Assembly (NCBI GenBank): GCA_027484725.1
Contig: JAIXSK010000015.1
Location: 1 to 61,241, forward strand
DNA length: 61,241 nucleotides
Source: Flavobacterium sp.
GTDB taxonomy: Bacteria; Bacteroidota; Bacteroidia; Flavobacteriales; Flavobacteriaceae
Direction of reading: 5' to 3'
Part shown: one piece after another, positions 23,545 to 34,040 of the stretch
Layout: each line of letters begins with the position of its first letter
Position numbering within the stretch: the first letter of the stretch is position 1
Translations under genes and position numbers: made by a program
Notes under the pieces: model-generated
Told to the model about the DNA's origin: nothing
The model's database searches: none
What the model saw: only the letters and a program-made list of their open reading frames with translations

Positions 23545-24912
23545 ATGAAAAAATGGCTTTTAACTTGCCTGCTAGCCCTTCCAATCACGGGTTTAGCGCA
23601 AGAACATTTTATCGGAATGAGTACTTCTAACAGAACCGGATTACTCAACACCAACCTGAACCCTGCCGAACTGGTCAATCTATCAAAAAAATACGAAGTC
23701 AACATCAACGGACTCAGTGTGAATGTCTCCAACAACATCATCAGCATGAGCGATTTGAATTCAGATACTGATTTTGAAGATTTGATTTTCAAAAGCGGAA
23801 AAACGGTCAATATGAATATTGATGCCGAAATTCTCGGACCCGGTTTTGCCATGAAATGGAATAAATGGGGGTTTGGCTTATCAACCAAAGGCAATGTAAA
23901 ATTTGTGCTGGTTGATGTAGATCCGAACTTAGGTCAAGCACTTTTTAATACAACAGACATTACCGAAACCGGAACGGCGCTCATCAACAACAAAAACAAC
24001 CAGCGTTTCAACGGGATTTCTTGGGGTGAATTAGGCTTATCAGCCGCAAGAAATTTATTTGAAAACGACCAACACAAATTGAGTGCGGGTCTGACTTTTA
24101 AATTGTTATTTCCGGGCTCTTACTCCAATGCAGGTGTCGATGCGTTTAAAGGAACCATCGTCTCACAATACGATGCTGCGAATCCAAGCAACAGCAGCGC
24201 TTATTTGACCAACACGACTGCCGCATTAAACTTTGCTTATTCGGGTGATTTATCAGACAGCTTTACCAACCAAAGTGATTATACAGCTTCTATTTTCGGA
24301 AAACTGGGCGGCTTGGGCGCTGATTTTGGTTTTAATTATCAATGGAAAGATGTTCAAGACCCCAAAAAATATAAAATCAATGTGGGCATGGCTTTTCGCA
24401 ATATGGGCAGTATGAGTTTTAGCGATTCAAAAAACGCCTCGAATTCATATAAACTAGACATTGGTCCGACGCAATTATTAGACTTATCACAGTTTAGTAA
24501 TTTAGAAAGTCTCAAAGATGTTGAGCGCGTTTTACTGGATAGCGGCTATTTAAAAACAGAGAAAAAAAGCAATGATTTCAATGTAAAACTTCCGGCGACT
24601 TTTTCATTGTACAGCGATTTTAAAGTATACGGAAAATTCTTTGTCACAGGCCATTTACAACAAAAAATGAGCAATAATGAAGGCAACAATCAAGTAACAG
24701 CACAAAATAACTTTAGTATTATTCCCAGAATGTGTTGGAATTATTTTGAAACTTTTATTCCGTATTCACACAACGAATTATCTGGCAGCAACATTGGCTT
24801 TGGTTTTAGAGTGGGCGGTTTTTATTTGTCGTCTTCATCACTCATTACAGCCTTGGGCAACAATGCCAAACAGTTTGATTTGAATTTTGGTTTCCGCTGG
24901 GGATTCTTGTAA
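23545..24912 (+). CDS. Predicted outer-membrane protein, DUF5723-like
   Basis: The 455-aa product has a signal peptide (1-19, GLAQ). The body is rich in alternating strands (FAMKWNKWGFGLSTKG, AGLTFKLLFPGSYSNAG, NVGMAFRNMGSMSFS) ending FDLNFGFRWGFL, a typical barrel C-terminus. It has the LLNTNLNPAELVN opening of a large set of uncharacterised Bacteroidota outer-membrane proteins (I believe DUF5723). No function is known. It ends 6 bp before the aldehyde dehydrogenase gene. Confidence 0.78.
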   Translation: MKKWLLTCLLALPITGLAQEHFIGMSTSNRTGLLNTNLNPAELVNLSKKYEVNINGLSVNVSNNIISMSDLNSDTDFEDLIFKSGKTVNMNIDAEILGPGFAMKWNKWGFGLSTKGNVKFVLVDVDPNLGQALFNTTDITETGTALINNKNNQRFNGISWGELGLSAARNLFENDQHKLSAGLTFKLLFPGSYSNAGVDAFKGTIVSQYDAANPSNSSAYLTNTTAALNFAYSGDLSDSFTNQSDYTASIFGKLGGLGADFGFNYQWKDVQDPKKYKINVGMAFRNMGSMSFSDSKNASNSYKLDIGPTQLLDLSQFSNLESLKDVERVLLDSGYLKTEKKSNDFNVKLPATFSLYSDFKVYGKFFVTGHLQQKMSNNEGNNQVTAQNNFSIIPRMCWNYFETFIPYSHNELSGSNIGFGFRVGGFYLSSSSLITALGNNAKQFDLNFGFRWGFL

Positions 24913-24918
24913 AAAATC

Positions 24919-26247
24919 ATGAAGCTGCAACAGGATATTGCCCTGAGAAAAAAATTACTCCTGAGCCTTTCAGATGAAATTACAAAATCTGAAAGTCTGA
25001 TTATAGATGCTTTATACCAAGATTTTAAAAAGCCCGCGTTTGAAACGGTTTTAACTGAAATTTCAGTAGTGCAATCTGAAATCAAAACGGCTGTTAAATC
25101 AGTGAATGCTTGGTCCAAAAAACAGTGGGTTTGGCCGTCTTTACTGAATTTCCCCTCTATAGATTACATCCAGCGCGAACCCTACGGAAAAGTGCTCATC
25201 ATTGCTCCGTGGAATTATCCGTTTCAACTGGCCATGGTTCCGCTCATATCAGCCATTGCCGCCGGAAATGAAGTGGTGGTAAAACCTTCAGAACACAGCC
25301 CCAATACCGCGTTTTTGCTGCAAAAAATAATCGCTGCCGTTTTTGAACCTGAACAAGCCAAGGTTATTATAGGCGATGCAAGCGTAGGGCAAGATTTGCT
25401 CAGTCAAAAATGGGACTATATCTTCTTTACCGGAAGCACGCGCATCGGACAATTGGTGGCTCAGGCAGCAGCAAAAAATCTAACCCCGGTAACTTTGGAA
25501 TTGGGCGGAAAAAATCCGTGTATAGTTGATGCTTCGGCAACACTGAAATTAGCGGCTAAACGCATTGTCTGGGGCAAATTCATCAACGTCGGACAAACCT
25601 GTATTGCACCTGATTATTTATTGGTAGACGAATCAGTTTGTGAAGATTTTATAGAATTACTCAAAGCCGAAATCATCAGAGCTTACGGCAGCAATCCGCA
25701 AAAATCTCCGGATTACGGGCGCATCATCAACCAAAATCACTGGCAGCGATTGGTTCATTTAGCAACACAGGCAGAAATAGTTTATGGTGGGGTTTCAGAT
25801 GTTTCAGATTTGTACCTCTCACCCACGCTCTTGGTCAATCCGAAGAATGAAAGCGCACTGATGACCGAGGAAATTTTTGGTCCGATTTTGCCCATTTTAT
25901 GCTATAAAAACCAACAAGAATTAGACGCGCAAATTTTAAAAAATTCAAAATCATTGGCTTTGTATGTTTTTTCAAACCGCAAAGATTTTACAGCAGACAT
26001 CATGACCCGATATTCTTTTGGTGGAGGTTGTGTCAATGATACGCTGGTGCATTTTGCCAATCAGAAACTCCCGTTTGGCGGTGTCGGAAATTCAGGCATA
26101 GGGGCCTACCACGGCCGATGGGGCTTTGAAACTTTTTCACACAAAAAATCAATCGTCAAAAAAGCCACTTGGTTGGATATCCGGATTCGATATGCACCAT
26201 ATCCAAAAAGTTTTAAGGCGATAAAAAAATTACTCAATCGCTTGTAA
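24919..26247 (+). CDS. Aldehyde dehydrogenase family protein (class 3-like)
   Basis: The 442-aa NAD(P)-dependent enzyme oxidises aldehydes to acids. Motifs: IAPWNYPFQLAMVPL, KPSEHSPNTA, FTGSTRIGQLVAQ, catalytic Glu in ELGGKNP and catalytic Cys in NVGQTCIAPDY. The length, and the C-terminal part with FGGVGNSGIGAYHGRWGFETFSH, fit the class 3/fatty-aldehyde type, with a C-terminal amphipathic tail. It is probably co-transcribed with the upstream outer-membrane gene (6-bp gap). The substrate is unknown. Confidence 0.94.
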   Translation: MKLQQDIALRKKLLLSLSDEITKSESLIIDALYQDFKKPAFETVLTEISVVQSEIKTAVKSVNAWSKKQWVWPSLLNFPSIDYIQREPYGKVLIIAPWNYPFQLAMVPLISAIAAGNEVVVKPSEHSPNTAFLLQKIIAAVFEPEQAKVIIGDASVGQDLLSQKWDYIFFTGSTRIGQLVAQAAAKNLTPVTLELGGKNPCIVDASATLKLAAKRIVWGKFINVGQTCIAPDYLLVDESVCEDFIELLKAEIIRAYGSNPQKSPDYGRIINQNHWQRLVHLATQAEIVYGGVSDVSDLYLSPTLLVNPKNESALMTEEIFGPILPILCYKNQQELDAQILKNSKSLALYVFSNRKDFTADIMTRYSFGGGCVNDTLVHFANQKLPFGGVGNSGIGAYHGRWGFETFSHKKSIVKKATWLDIRIRYAPYPKSFKAIKKLLNRL

Positions 26248-26291
26248 AGCCTAGAAATTAATTGTAAAATTGAAACACTAACTCAGTCATT

Positions 26292-27056
26292 ATGTTCCTA
26301 GCAAAACGCACTTTAGAAGACATCAAAACCAATGGTTATGAACTTGATTTTTCAACCGTTTTTAATAAATCGTTGGATAATTATAAAAAAACAGCCCTGA
26401 TTTCAGGTTTGGGCATTATTTTAATTTCTATTGCTTTCGCAGTCGTTTTTATGATTATTCTTTTGGGTACCATAGGTATCAGCTCAATGGGAAAAAACAG
26501 AAATTTTTTAGATGTTCAAAATTTTGGATTGATTCAATTGGCCATCTATTGGCTCATGGTTACCCTGGTGGCTGTGATTAGTTTTCCATTGATTGCCGGG
26601 TTTATCAAAATGGCACAAGATGCCGCCAAAGACAAATCACTAAGTGTCGGAACTTTATTTGACTTTTACTTAAACAAACACACCGGAAATTTAATTGCAG
26701 CCGGAGTCATTATTGGTGGAATTTCTAACTTTTTCAGCACCTTGCTGAGTTTTGTGGGTTGGAATTTTTTGGGAATCCTGATTAGTTTAGCAATTTCATT
26801 TTTTACTTTATTAACCATACCGCTCATTATTTTTGATGATAAATCTCCTGTTGAAGCCATTGAAGGAAGTATACAAATCACGGCAAAACAGCTCATCATC
26901 ATCTTAGGATTGTGGATTGTTGCTTGTATTTTTTGTACCCTAGGCATCTTTGGTCTTTGCATCGGAATCATCTTTACTTTGCCTTTTTTGTATTCATTTC
27001 AGTACATCCTTTTTGCTGAAATTATTGGCGACCCAATTGAAACCGAAGAAAACTAA
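26292..27056 (+). CDS. Multi-pass membrane protein of unknown function
   Basis: The 254-aa product has about six hydrophobic helices (about 38-60, 85-110, 135-160, 165-190, 200-220, 223-245). The short N-terminal cytoplasmic part contains NGYELDFSTVFNKSLDNYKKT, a pattern common to flavobacterial proteins often mislabelled as beta-carotene monooxygenase. The segment DDKSPVEAIEGSIQITAKQ is a conserved-looking loop. No catalytic motif seen. Confidence 0.8.
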   Translation: MFLAKRTLEDIKTNGYELDFSTVFNKSLDNYKKTALISGLGIILISIAFAVVFMIILLGTIGISSMGKNRNFLDVQNFGLIQLAIYWLMVTLVAVISFPLIAGFIKMAQDAAKDKSLSVGTLFDFYLNKHTGNLIAAGVIIGGISNFFSTLLSFVGWNFLGILISLAISFFTLLTIPLIIFDDKSPVEAIEGSIQITAKQLIIILGLWIVACIFCTLGIFGLCIGIIFTLPFLYSFQYILFAEIIGDPIETEEN

Positions 27057-27111
27057 AAAATTGACCTAAAAACTGTGGATAAATTAGCTTAAAAAGGTTC
27101 AAAAAAGATTG

Positions 27112-27156
27112 TAGTACTTGTGTTTTTTTAGTATTTTTCTGAGGTATTAAGTACTA
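27112..27156. promoter_or_regulatory. Inverted repeat upstream of the hybrid kinase
   Basis: TAGTACTT (27112-27119) and AAGTACTA (27149-27156) are perfect 8-bp inverted copies 29 bp apart, ending 25 bp before the hybrid-kinase start. This could be a two-site operator; no -7 element is clear. A single TGTGGATAA DnaA-box match nearby (27074-27082) is probably chance. Confidence 0.3.
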
Positions 27157-27181
27157 AACGCAACGAACCTAAACCTAAGCT

Positions 27182-30100
27182 ATGCCGTTATTTTTGTTTG
27201 AAATCAGACAGATTTCTGTATTGCCCTTTTTTGAAAGTTTTATTTTAAACTTTCATTTACCTCATTTATGGCCCAAAAATATCGTTTGGGAAGATTTTCT
27301 GGGATTTTCGCATCAAATTATTTGGATCATTGTTCCGTTGCTGTTCATTTTAATTTTATTGTTGTTATTCAACGTTTTTAAAATTAATCAGCGTTTCTAC
27401 AACAAAAATTTAGACAACTATCAAGAACTAGAATCATTTGACCAAGAGTATCAACTGTATTTTTTGTTTTTGGGCATACTGCTTCCGATACTTGAAATTG
27501 TTTTTAAAATGTTCTTAGAAAGGCCTGATCACTTGTTGGTTATCAACTGCTGCGTTGGGCTTTTTGCTTTAATCATGTATGTGCTCACCAAGAAAGTTTG
27601 GTTCTTTAAAAAGCATAATTATACATTTTTCATCTTGTTTTTCTTTGCCTACTTTGTTTACATAGCCCGAAACATTGCTGCACTTGAATATGACATCATC
27701 ACCATCATTGCCTATATTGTTGGTTTTTTCTTTTCGTTCCAAGTATTAAAACCCATGAAATTATATTGGTCTTTTGTTGTGCTCAATGGCTTGTTTTTTC
27801 TGGTTGCTTGGTCTTTTTTAGGCGTCCCAAAAAGTTTGGTAGCAGTCTTAACTTGTTTTTGTGTAGTCATATTATTCATTCATTACATTCAATACATTAG
27901 CCAACTCAACACCCAAGATAAGTTGCGGTTTACCAGTGAAATTGTGCACAAAGGCAACACGCTGACCATTGCTACAAACAAAATTGGCGAAGTGTCTTTT
28001 TGCAGTGATTCGGTTGAAGAAATCTTAGGTTATACGCCCAAAGAAGTTCTAGGTTTTGGTTTCTGGACCTTAACAGAAGATCCTGATTTTATTGGAGCTG
28101 ATTACCACAACGAATATATTGACAACCGCTTGCACGTGCGCAAACTCAAATGTAAAAACGGGCAGTACAAATACATACAATGGAAAGACAAAAAGTTCAA
28201 CGATAACTTGGTCATTGGAATTGGTCAAGATATTACCGAACAACTGCAAGCCAAAGATCAATATGAAACTTTGGTACAAACAGCCACCGATATCATCTTT
28301 GAAACCGATGCGCATGGATACTTTACCTTTGTCAATGAATTTTGCGAAAAAGCGCTCGGCTACCATGCCAGAGAAGTCATGGGCAAACATTATTCAGAAT
28401 TCATTCGGCCTGATTATGTAAAGATGGTTGTTGATTTTTTTGCCAAAACTAACTTTGAAACAGAAGGCCATAAAATAGTTGAATTTCCGGCCATCAAAAA
28501 AAACAAAACCGAATTTTGGATTTCACAAAAAGTCAATGCGCGCCGCGATGCTGCTGGAAAAATCATTGGATACACAGCCATTGCTCGCGATATTACATTG
28601 CTCAAAAACATTGAATTTGAAAAAATAAAACGACAAGAAAAAATTCAGCGTTACAACAATGCACTTCAAGAATTCATGGTTCAGAGCTATTCTTCGCAAA
28701 AAAGTTTTGATGATATTTTGCGAGAACTTTTGTACACGGCCTCTGAAACCACCGGACTTGACCGTGTGAGTTATTGGAACTATTTTCCGGATAAAATTAA
28801 ATGTGTCAATCTTTACGAAAGACCTAAAGAAAAATTTGAAAAAGGTTATACGCTTAAACGCAACGATTATCCTGTTTACTTTGAAACCATCGAAAAGGAA
28901 TTACAGATTGTGGCAGAGAATGTTACTGAAAATTCCATTACCCAAGAACTCAATAAAAATTACACTGAAAAATACCGCATCAAATCACTGCTGGACACAC
29001 CGGTCTTTATTGAGGGGCAGTTGAGCGGCATACTTTGTTTTGAAACAACTGAAAAACAAGTTCACTGGGACAACGAAGACATTAATTTTGCGCGGTCTTT
29101 AAGCGATTTAATTGTCATAGCACTTGAATCACAAAGACGATTAGACGTAGAGAGAAGACTTGCCTACAAAAGTGAATTACTGTCTGCTATTGTTATTTGT
29201 ACAAAAAAATTCTTGCAAAGCCGAAATCAAATCGAAATTTTTGAAGAAACCTATCCACTCATAGGCAAAGTAACCAATGCAGATCATTTATATTACTATG
29301 AAAATGACCCCAAAACCAACCTAATCAGTCAAAAATTTAAATGGGGTCGTGAGGGAATTCCGTTGCAAATCACACCGCTTCAAGCCTTTAGTCATGAGCA
29401 AATTATTGAAATCACCCAAAATGTAAAAAACAAAAAAACCTTTCATGCCTTTACGCGCAAACTTGATGAAGGATTCTTTAAAAAACTACTGCTGAACAAT
29501 GACATTAAATCAATACTGATACTGCCGGTATTTATCAAAGAAGAATTCCGCGGATTTATTGGTTTGGATGATTGCGCCCATGAGCGAACTTGGTCTGAGG
29601 ATGAAATCAACATCTTGCAAATGCTTGCCTCTAATATTGCCACTTCTATTGAGCGCAACGAAAACGAAATTGAAATACATCAAAGTGAAGAAAAATTCAG
29701 ACTCTTGGCCAACAATATTCCGGGCACGGTCTATTTGTCGCGTTTTGATGAAAAATGGTCTAAAATTTACCTCAACGATCAGATAGAAAAGCTCACGGGT
29801 TATCCAAAATCAGAATTTTTATCCAACCAGCGCTATTACATTGACATTGTGCATCCGGATGATGTGGCCTTATTGGCCGAAACCGCGCGCGAAATGTTTA
29901 AAAAAAGAAAAAAAATCCACGTAACTTATCGCATCATCCACAAAGAAGGCCATATTGTGTGGGTTGAAGAATTTGGTGAACCCATTCTCAAAGAGGGCGA
30001 AATTGAATTCATCGGCGGTATTTTTATTGACATCACCGAGCGAAAACAAACTGAAAACATTCTCAAAGAAAAAGAAATTGCCCAAGCAGCAAGCAAAGCC

Positions 30101-31231
30101 AAATCTGAGTTTTTGGCCAACATGAGTCATGAAATCAGAACACCGCTCAACGGAATCATCGGATTTACTGATTTGCTCATGAGTACTCAGCTTGAAGACA
30201 TTCAAAAGCAATACATGCAAACCATCAATCAATCGGCGAATTTGCTCATGGAAGTCATCAGCAACATCCTTGATTTCTCAAAGATTGAATCGGGCAAGCT
30301 TGAACTCAACATTGAAAAATACAACCTGATTGAATTAGCCCATCAAGTCATCGGATTGGTGCAACACGAATCTAAAAACAAAAATCTTGCTTTAGAACTC
30401 AGTATTGACCCGCAAGTACCGTCAATGGTGTATATTGACTATATCAGACTCAAACAAATTTTGGTCAATTTACTCAGCAACGCCATCAAATTTACCGAAC
30501 AAGGTCAAATAAATTTTCGGGTTCAAACCATAAAAAAATCTGAGCACAAAGTGATGTTGCGCCTTTCAGTAAAAGATACCGGAATAGGGATTCGCAAAGA
30601 CAATCAAGAGAAAATTTTTGAGGCTTTTTCACAAGAAGATTTGTCTACAACCAAAAAATTTGGCGGAACCGGGCTCGGACTTTCTATTTCAAATCAACTG
30701 CTCAACCTCATGGGCAGCCAGTTACAACTCATTAGTGATCCCGGACAAGGCAGCGAATTCTTTTTTGACATTGAACTTGAAATGGTTGATCAACACGAAG
30801 TTGAATCAGAAGTTATTGAATCAGAAGTTATTGATATTCAAACTGAGCAACCCATCACCGCAGCCATTACCATTTTAATTGCCGAAGACAACAAAATCAA
30901 TATGCTGTTGGCCAAAACACTCGTGCGCCAAATATTGCATCAGGTTGAGATCATCGAAGCCGAAAATGGTCAAGAAGCCGTTGAAAAATTTAGTAATCAT
31001 AAAGTAGATTTAGTCCTCATGGATGTACAAATGCCGGTGATGAATGGTTATGAAGCCACACAAAAAATTCGCACAATTCAAAAAGAACACACCCCAATCA
31101 TTGCACTCACTGCCGGAACCGTGGTGGGCGAACGCGAACGCTGTCTTGAAGCCGGTATGGACGATTATGCCGCCAAACCCATCATCAAAGACACTTTAGA
31201 AGCCTTGATTGCGCAGTGGGTCAAAGTATAA
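27182..31231 (+). CDS. Hybrid sensor histidine kinase with multi-TM, PAS and GAF domains
   Basis: The 1349-aa protein has about seven N-terminal TM helices (40-236), PAS domains at about 245-355 and 360-475, two GAF-like domains (about 490-655 and 665-830), a third PAS (about 835-955, with [12 protein letters not shown]), HisKA with phosphoacceptor His983 in [15 protein letters not shown], HATPase (about 1090-1200, [25 protein letters not shown]), and a C-terminal receiver with Asp1281 in [13 protein letters not shown]. Signals could be membrane or cytoplasmic ligands; none is predictable. No HPt domain or regulator is adjacent. The metallopeptidase follows after 16 bp. Confidence 0.95.
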   Translation: MPLFLFEIRQISVLPFFESFILNFHLPHLWPKNIVWEDFLGFSHQIIWIIVPLLFILILLLLFNVFKINQRFYNKNLDNYQELESFDQEYQLYFLFLGILLPILEIVFKMFLERPDHLLVINCCVGLFALIMYVLTKKVWFFKKHNYTFFILFFFAYFVYIARNIAALEYDIITIIAYIVGFFFSFQVLKPMKLYWSFVVLNGLFFLVAWSFLGVPKSLVAVLTCFCVVILFIHYIQYISQLNTQDKLRFTSEIVHKGNTLTIATNKIGEVSFCSDSVEEILGYTPKEVLGFGFWTLTEDPDFIGADYHNEYIDNRLHVRKLKCKNGQYKYIQWKDKKFNDNLVIGIGQDITEQLQAKDQYETLVQTATDIIFETDAHGYFTFVNEFCEKALGYHAREVMGKHYSEFIRPDYVKMVVDFFAKTNFETEGHKIVEFPAIKKNKTEFWISQKVNARRDAAGKIIGYTAIARDITLLKNIEFEKIKRQEKIQRYNNALQEFMVQSYSSQKSFDDILRELLYTASETTGLDRVSYWNYFPDKIKCVNLYERPKEKFEKGYTLKRNDYPVYFETIEKELQIVAENVTENSITQELNKNYTEKYRIKSLLDTPVFIEGQLSGILCFETTEKQVHWDNEDINFARSLSDLIVIALESQRRLDVERRLAYKSELLSAIVICTKKFLQSRNQIEIFEETYPLIGKVTNADHLYYYENDPKTNLISQKFKWGREGIPLQITPLQAFSHEQIIEITQNVKNKKTFHAFTRKLDEGFFKKLLLNNDIKSILILPVFIKEEFRGFIGLDDCAHERTWSEDEINILQMLASNIATSIERNENEIEIHQSEEKFRLLANNIPGTVYLSRFDEKWSKIYLNDQIEKLTGYPKSEFLSNQRYYIDIVHPDDVALLAETAREMFKKRKKIHVTYRIIHKEGHIVWVEEFGEPILKEGEIEFIGGIFIDITERKQTENILKEKEIAQAASKAKSEFLANMSHEIRTPLNGIIGFTDLLMSTQLEDIQKQYMQTINQSANLLMEVISNILDFSKIESGKLELNIEKYNLIELAHQVIGLVQHESKNKNLALELSIDPQVPSMVYIDYIRLKQILVNLLSNAIKFTEQGQINFRVQTIKKSEHKVMLRLSVKDTGIGIRKDNQEKIFEAFSQEDLSTTKKFGGTGLGLSISNQLLNLMGSQLQLISDPGQGSEFFFDIELEMVDQHEVESEVIESEVIDIQTEQPITAAITILIAEDNKINMLLAKTLVRQILHQVEIIEAENGQEAVEKFSNHKVDLVLMDVQMPVMNGYEATQKIRTIQKEHTPIIALTAGTVVGERERCLEAGMDDYAAKPIIKDTLEALIAQWVKV

Positions 31232-31247
31232 TTTAAAAATAGAACAT

Positions 31248-32117
31248 ATGAAATGGATGGGCAGAAGACAAAGCGACAACATGGAAGATCGTCGCGGAAT
31301 GTCGGGCGGTAAATTGGCCGTCGGTGGGGGTTTAATTGGCATCATTATTTTGTTGTTAAACCTTTTTGGGGGCGAAAACGCGCAACAACTCACACCGGTA
31401 TTAGAACAACTGCAACAAAACCAAACCATCAGTAGTCCGGCCCAAGAACTATCGCAAGCCGATCAAGAAATGGGTAAATTCTGCGCTACCGTACTGGCAG
31501 ATACCGAAGATGTTTGGTCAAAAATTTTTCAAGAGAATGGTTTAGAATATCAAAAGCCCAAAATGGTATTGTTTACCAATTCGGTTCAAACAGGTTGTGG
31601 TTCGGCCACAGCAGCTTCGGGGCCTTTCTATTGTCCGGCAGATCAAAAAGTGTATATGGATTTGGCGTTTTTTGAAGAACTCAAAACTAGATTTGGCGCA
31701 CAAGGCGGAGATTTTGCCATTGCTTATGTTATTGCCCATGAAGTGGGGCATCATGTACAAAACTTACTCGGAACTTCTAACAAGATGCGTCAATTACAAC
31801 AAGGTAAATCTGAAACTCAAGCCAATAAACTCTCTGTAGCATTAGAACTTCAAGCAGATTTTTATGCAGGTTTGTTTACACATTACGACCAACAATACAA
31901 TCAAGTGCTTGAAGCTGGTGATATTGAAGAAGCACTCAGCGCAGCAAAAGCTGTAGGCGACGATGCCATACAAAAACGCATGCAAGGTCAAGTGGTGCCC
32001 GACAGTTTTACACACGGAACTTCACAACAACGCATCAAATGGTTTAGCCGCGGGTTTGAATCAGGTGATATGCAACAAGGAAACACCTTTCAAGAACTAT
32101 TGAACGTATCGCTTTAA
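31248..32117 (+). CDS. Neutral zinc metallopeptidase (YpfJ family)
   Basis: The 289-aa protein starts MKWMGRRQSDNMEDRRG, the usual opening of this family; a longer frame from 31209 overlaps the kinase and is not favoured. A TM helix lies at about 22-40. The zinc site HEVGHH is in IAHEVGHHVQNLLG, and ELQADFYAG supplies the third ligand region. It is expected to face the periplasm from the inner membrane. The substrate is unknown. Confidence 0.93.
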   Translation: MKWMGRRQSDNMEDRRGMSGGKLAVGGGLIGIIILLLNLFGGENAQQLTPVLEQLQQNQTISSPAQELSQADQEMGKFCATVLADTEDVWSKIFQENGLEYQKPKMVLFTNSVQTGCGSATAASGPFYCPADQKVYMDLAFFEELKTRFGAQGGDFAIAYVIAHEVGHHVQNLLGTSNKMRQLQQGKSETQANKLSVALELQADFYAGLFTHYDQQYNQVLEAGDIEEALSAAKAVGDDAIQKRMQGQVVPDSFTHGTSQQRIKWFSRGFESGDMQQGNTFQELLNVSL

Positions 32118-32127
32118 TGAAAAAAAA

Positions 32128-33165
32128 TCATTCGTCTTCGCTTTCATCAGCGCGTGCATTGGCATAAGTACGCCATTTTTCAATGAGCGCTTTCATATCA
32201 TCCGGAAGTTCGGTATCAAAACGCATCATCTCACCGGTTACCGGATGTGTAAAGCCTAAAGTCTTGGCGTGCAATGCTTGTCGGGGCATGATTTTAAAAC
32301 AATTCTCTACAAACTGTTTGTATTTGGCAAAAGTGGTTCCTTTAAGGATTAAATCTCCGCCATAGCGTTCATCGTTAAAAAGCGTATGCCCGATGTGTTT
32401 CATGTGCACCCGAATCTGATGCGTACGACCGGTTTCTAAAACACAAGAAACCAAAGTCACATAACCAAAACGCTCCAAAACTTTATAATGGGTTACGGCC
32501 GGTTTTCCTATATTCGGATCGGCAAAAACGGCCATCTGCATGCGGTCTTTGACATGGCGTGCAATGTTGCCTTCAATGGTTCCTTGGTCTTCTTTGACGT
32601 TGCCCCACACCATGGCTACATATTCTCTTTCAGATGTTTTGAATTCAAACTGACGCGCCAAATGCGCCATCGCAGCATCGGTTTTGGCAATCACGAGCAA
32701 ACCCGAGGTATTTTTGTCAATTCGGTGCACCAAACCCGGACGTTCGCTGCTGTTGAGCGGTAAGTTTTGAAAGTGATACGCCAATGCATTGACCAAAGTT
32801 CCGGTGTAGTTTCCGTGGCCCGGATGCACGACCAAACCCGCAGGCTTGTTGATCACCAAAAGCGAATCATCTTCATACACAATATCCAACGGAATGTTCT
32901 CAGGATCAATGCGGTTTTCAAACGGCGGATGCGGCAACAGTACGCGCACCACATCAAAAGGTTTGACTTTGTAATTTGATTTTACCGGAACATCATTCAC
33001 ATATATATCGCCATTGTTGGCGGCTTGCTGAATCTTGTTGCGTGTCGTATTGGGCACAAAATGCATCAAGAATTTATCAATGCGCAAGAGTTCTTGACCT
33101 TTGGGCACATCAACCCGCAAGTGCTCATACAATTCGTCCTCTAGTTCAAGGCTTTCTTCATTCAT
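32128..33165 (-). CDS. rluD: RluD-like 23S rRNA pseudouridine synthase with S4 domain
   Basis: The 345-aa enzyme has an S4 RNA-binding domain (about 20-80, RIDKFLMHFVPNTTRNKIQ) and the catalytic HRIDKNTSGLLVIAKTDAA motif, then ETGRTHQIRVHMKHIGH. RluD modifies helix 69 of 23S rRNA; this is the usual assignment for S4-containing members of this length. Its start overlaps the end of the PASTA gene by 8 bp, so the two are co-translated. Confidence 0.93.
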   Translation of the reverse strand: MNEESLELEDELYEHLRVDVPKGQELLRIDKFLMHFVPNTTRNKIQQAANNGDIYVNDVPVKSNYKVKPFDVVRVLLPHPPFENRIDPENIPLDIVYEDDSLLVINKPAGLVVHPGHGNYTGTLVNALAYHFQNLPLNSSERPGLVHRIDKNTSGLLVIAKTDAAMAHLARQFEFKTSEREYVAMVWGNVKEDQGTIEGNIARHVKDRMQMAVFADPNIGKPAVTHYKVLERFGYVTLVSCVLETGRTHQIRVHMKHIGHTLFNDERYGGDLILKGTTFAKYKQFVENCFKIMPRQALHAKTLGFTHPVTGEMMRFDTELPDDMKALIEKWRTYANARADESEDE

Positions 33166-33781
33166 TTTCAGTCGGTTCTGTAACAGCTGGTTCGTTGGCT
33201 GGTATACTGTCTAATTGGGTATCATCAAAACCTACATTTCCATCACCCAAAACCAAATCAATTTTAGATGATTTCAAAACCTGATCGCCCGGTTTGAGCT
33301 TTTTTCCATTGAGTTGCATTTCAAGCACCATGTCTTTGCCCAAATACGGTTTATAAATAATACTGCCTTCTTGCAAACCCAAAGCTTTGAGCGTTGGCAC
33401 AGCTTGACGATAGGTTTTTTCAATCAAGTTGGGCATTTTGACCATCACATAAGTGCCCGAATTGATTTTGATGTATATTTTTCTGCCTTCTTTGACTTTA
33501 GAACCAGCCGTAGGGTCTTGTTCTACCACCGTAAACTTCGGAAAACCCGGATTGTAATCAACCGTATCGAGCAAAACATACTCTAGGTTGAGCTCATCAA
33601 GCTTCTCTTCTACTTCTTGTTCGCTGAGTTTACGCAAATCGGGCACAGTAATTTCATGACCGTGATCAGTTGTAAAAGTCAGCCAATGCATAAACAAATA
33701 ACCCAATACCAAAATAATCGAAATACCAATAAAGGCTTGGGTAAAAAACGTACGGGTTTTGAGATATTCCTTAAAAGTCAT
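33158..33781 (-). CDS. Stand-alone PASTA-domain membrane protein
   Basis: The 207-aa protein has one N-terminal TM helix (about 14-34) followed by PASTA repeats: HEITVPDLRKLSEQEVEEKL, VEQDPTAGSKVKEGRKIYIKI, VKMPNLIEKTYRQAVPTLKALG and QVLKSSKIDLVLGDG. About two and a half repeats face the periplasm. PASTA domains bind peptidoglycan in Ser/Thr kinases and PBPs, but here there is no kinase or transpeptidase part. Its place next to rluD and ddl is a common flavobacterial arrangement and suggests a cell-wall role. Confidence 0.9.
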   Translation of the reverse strand: MTFKEYLKTRTFFTQAFIGISIILVLGYLFMHWLTFTTDHGHEITVPDLRKLSEQEVEEKLDELNLEYVLLDTVDYNPGFPKFTVVEQDPTAGSKVKEGRKIYIKINSGTYVMVKMPNLIEKTYRQAVPTLKALGLQEGSIIYKPYLGKDMVLEMQLNGKKLKPGDQVLKSSKIDLVLGDGNVGFDDTQLDSIPANEPAVTEPTENE

Positions 33782-33798
33782 GACTGCATAATTTGCCG

Positions 33799-33806
33799 CA
33801 AAGATA
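33799..33806 (-). promoter_or_regulatory. Candidate -7 element of the PASTA-rluD operon
   Basis: TATCTTTG followed by GC on the minus strand matches TAnnTTTG, 17 bp before the PASTA start codon. The nearest TTG (33831-33833) is 24 bp away, slightly too far. A CTCG-CTAA-CGAG palindrome lies in between (33818-33829). Confidence 0.5.
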
Positions 33807-33925
33807 TAAAAATACCCTCGCTAACGAGCGCAAAAATCGAATGTTTTCAGCCAATAATCACCGCCGAATATTTGCTTCAAGCAAGTCATACAATCAAAAA
33901 AAACAATACTTTTGTTTTGGTTTTT

Positions 33926-33998
33926 CAGAAGCTATTTCCGGCTTTCGCCTTTATCTCTGCGCTGCGCTGCGAGGATATCGGCTCTATCCGGGCTAGGG
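33926..33998 (-). repeat. Interspersed CCCTAGCCC / GCGGCATCC element, copy 2 (diverged)
   Basis: On the minus strand: CCCTAGCCCGGATAGAGCCG and ATATCC, a GC-rich core with CTC/GAG at its base, then GATAAAGGCGAAAGCCGG and AGCTTCTGAAAAA. The last 13 bases are shared with the copy at 60792-60922. It fills part of the 259-bp gap between the PASTA gene and ddl. Confidence 0.6.
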
Positions 33999-34040
33999 CA
34001 TCGGAACCACAAGCAAACACTATTTAAATCTGCAAAAAGC

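Noticed and set aside
27074..27082. DnaA box TGTGGATAA
   Set aside because: A single match without further boxes, dnaA or an AT-rich unwinding region; chance is likely.
33912..34040. Longer ddl start giving 43 extra residues
   Set aside because: The extension translates the interspersed element; MKHIAIIMGG at 34041 matches the family start.
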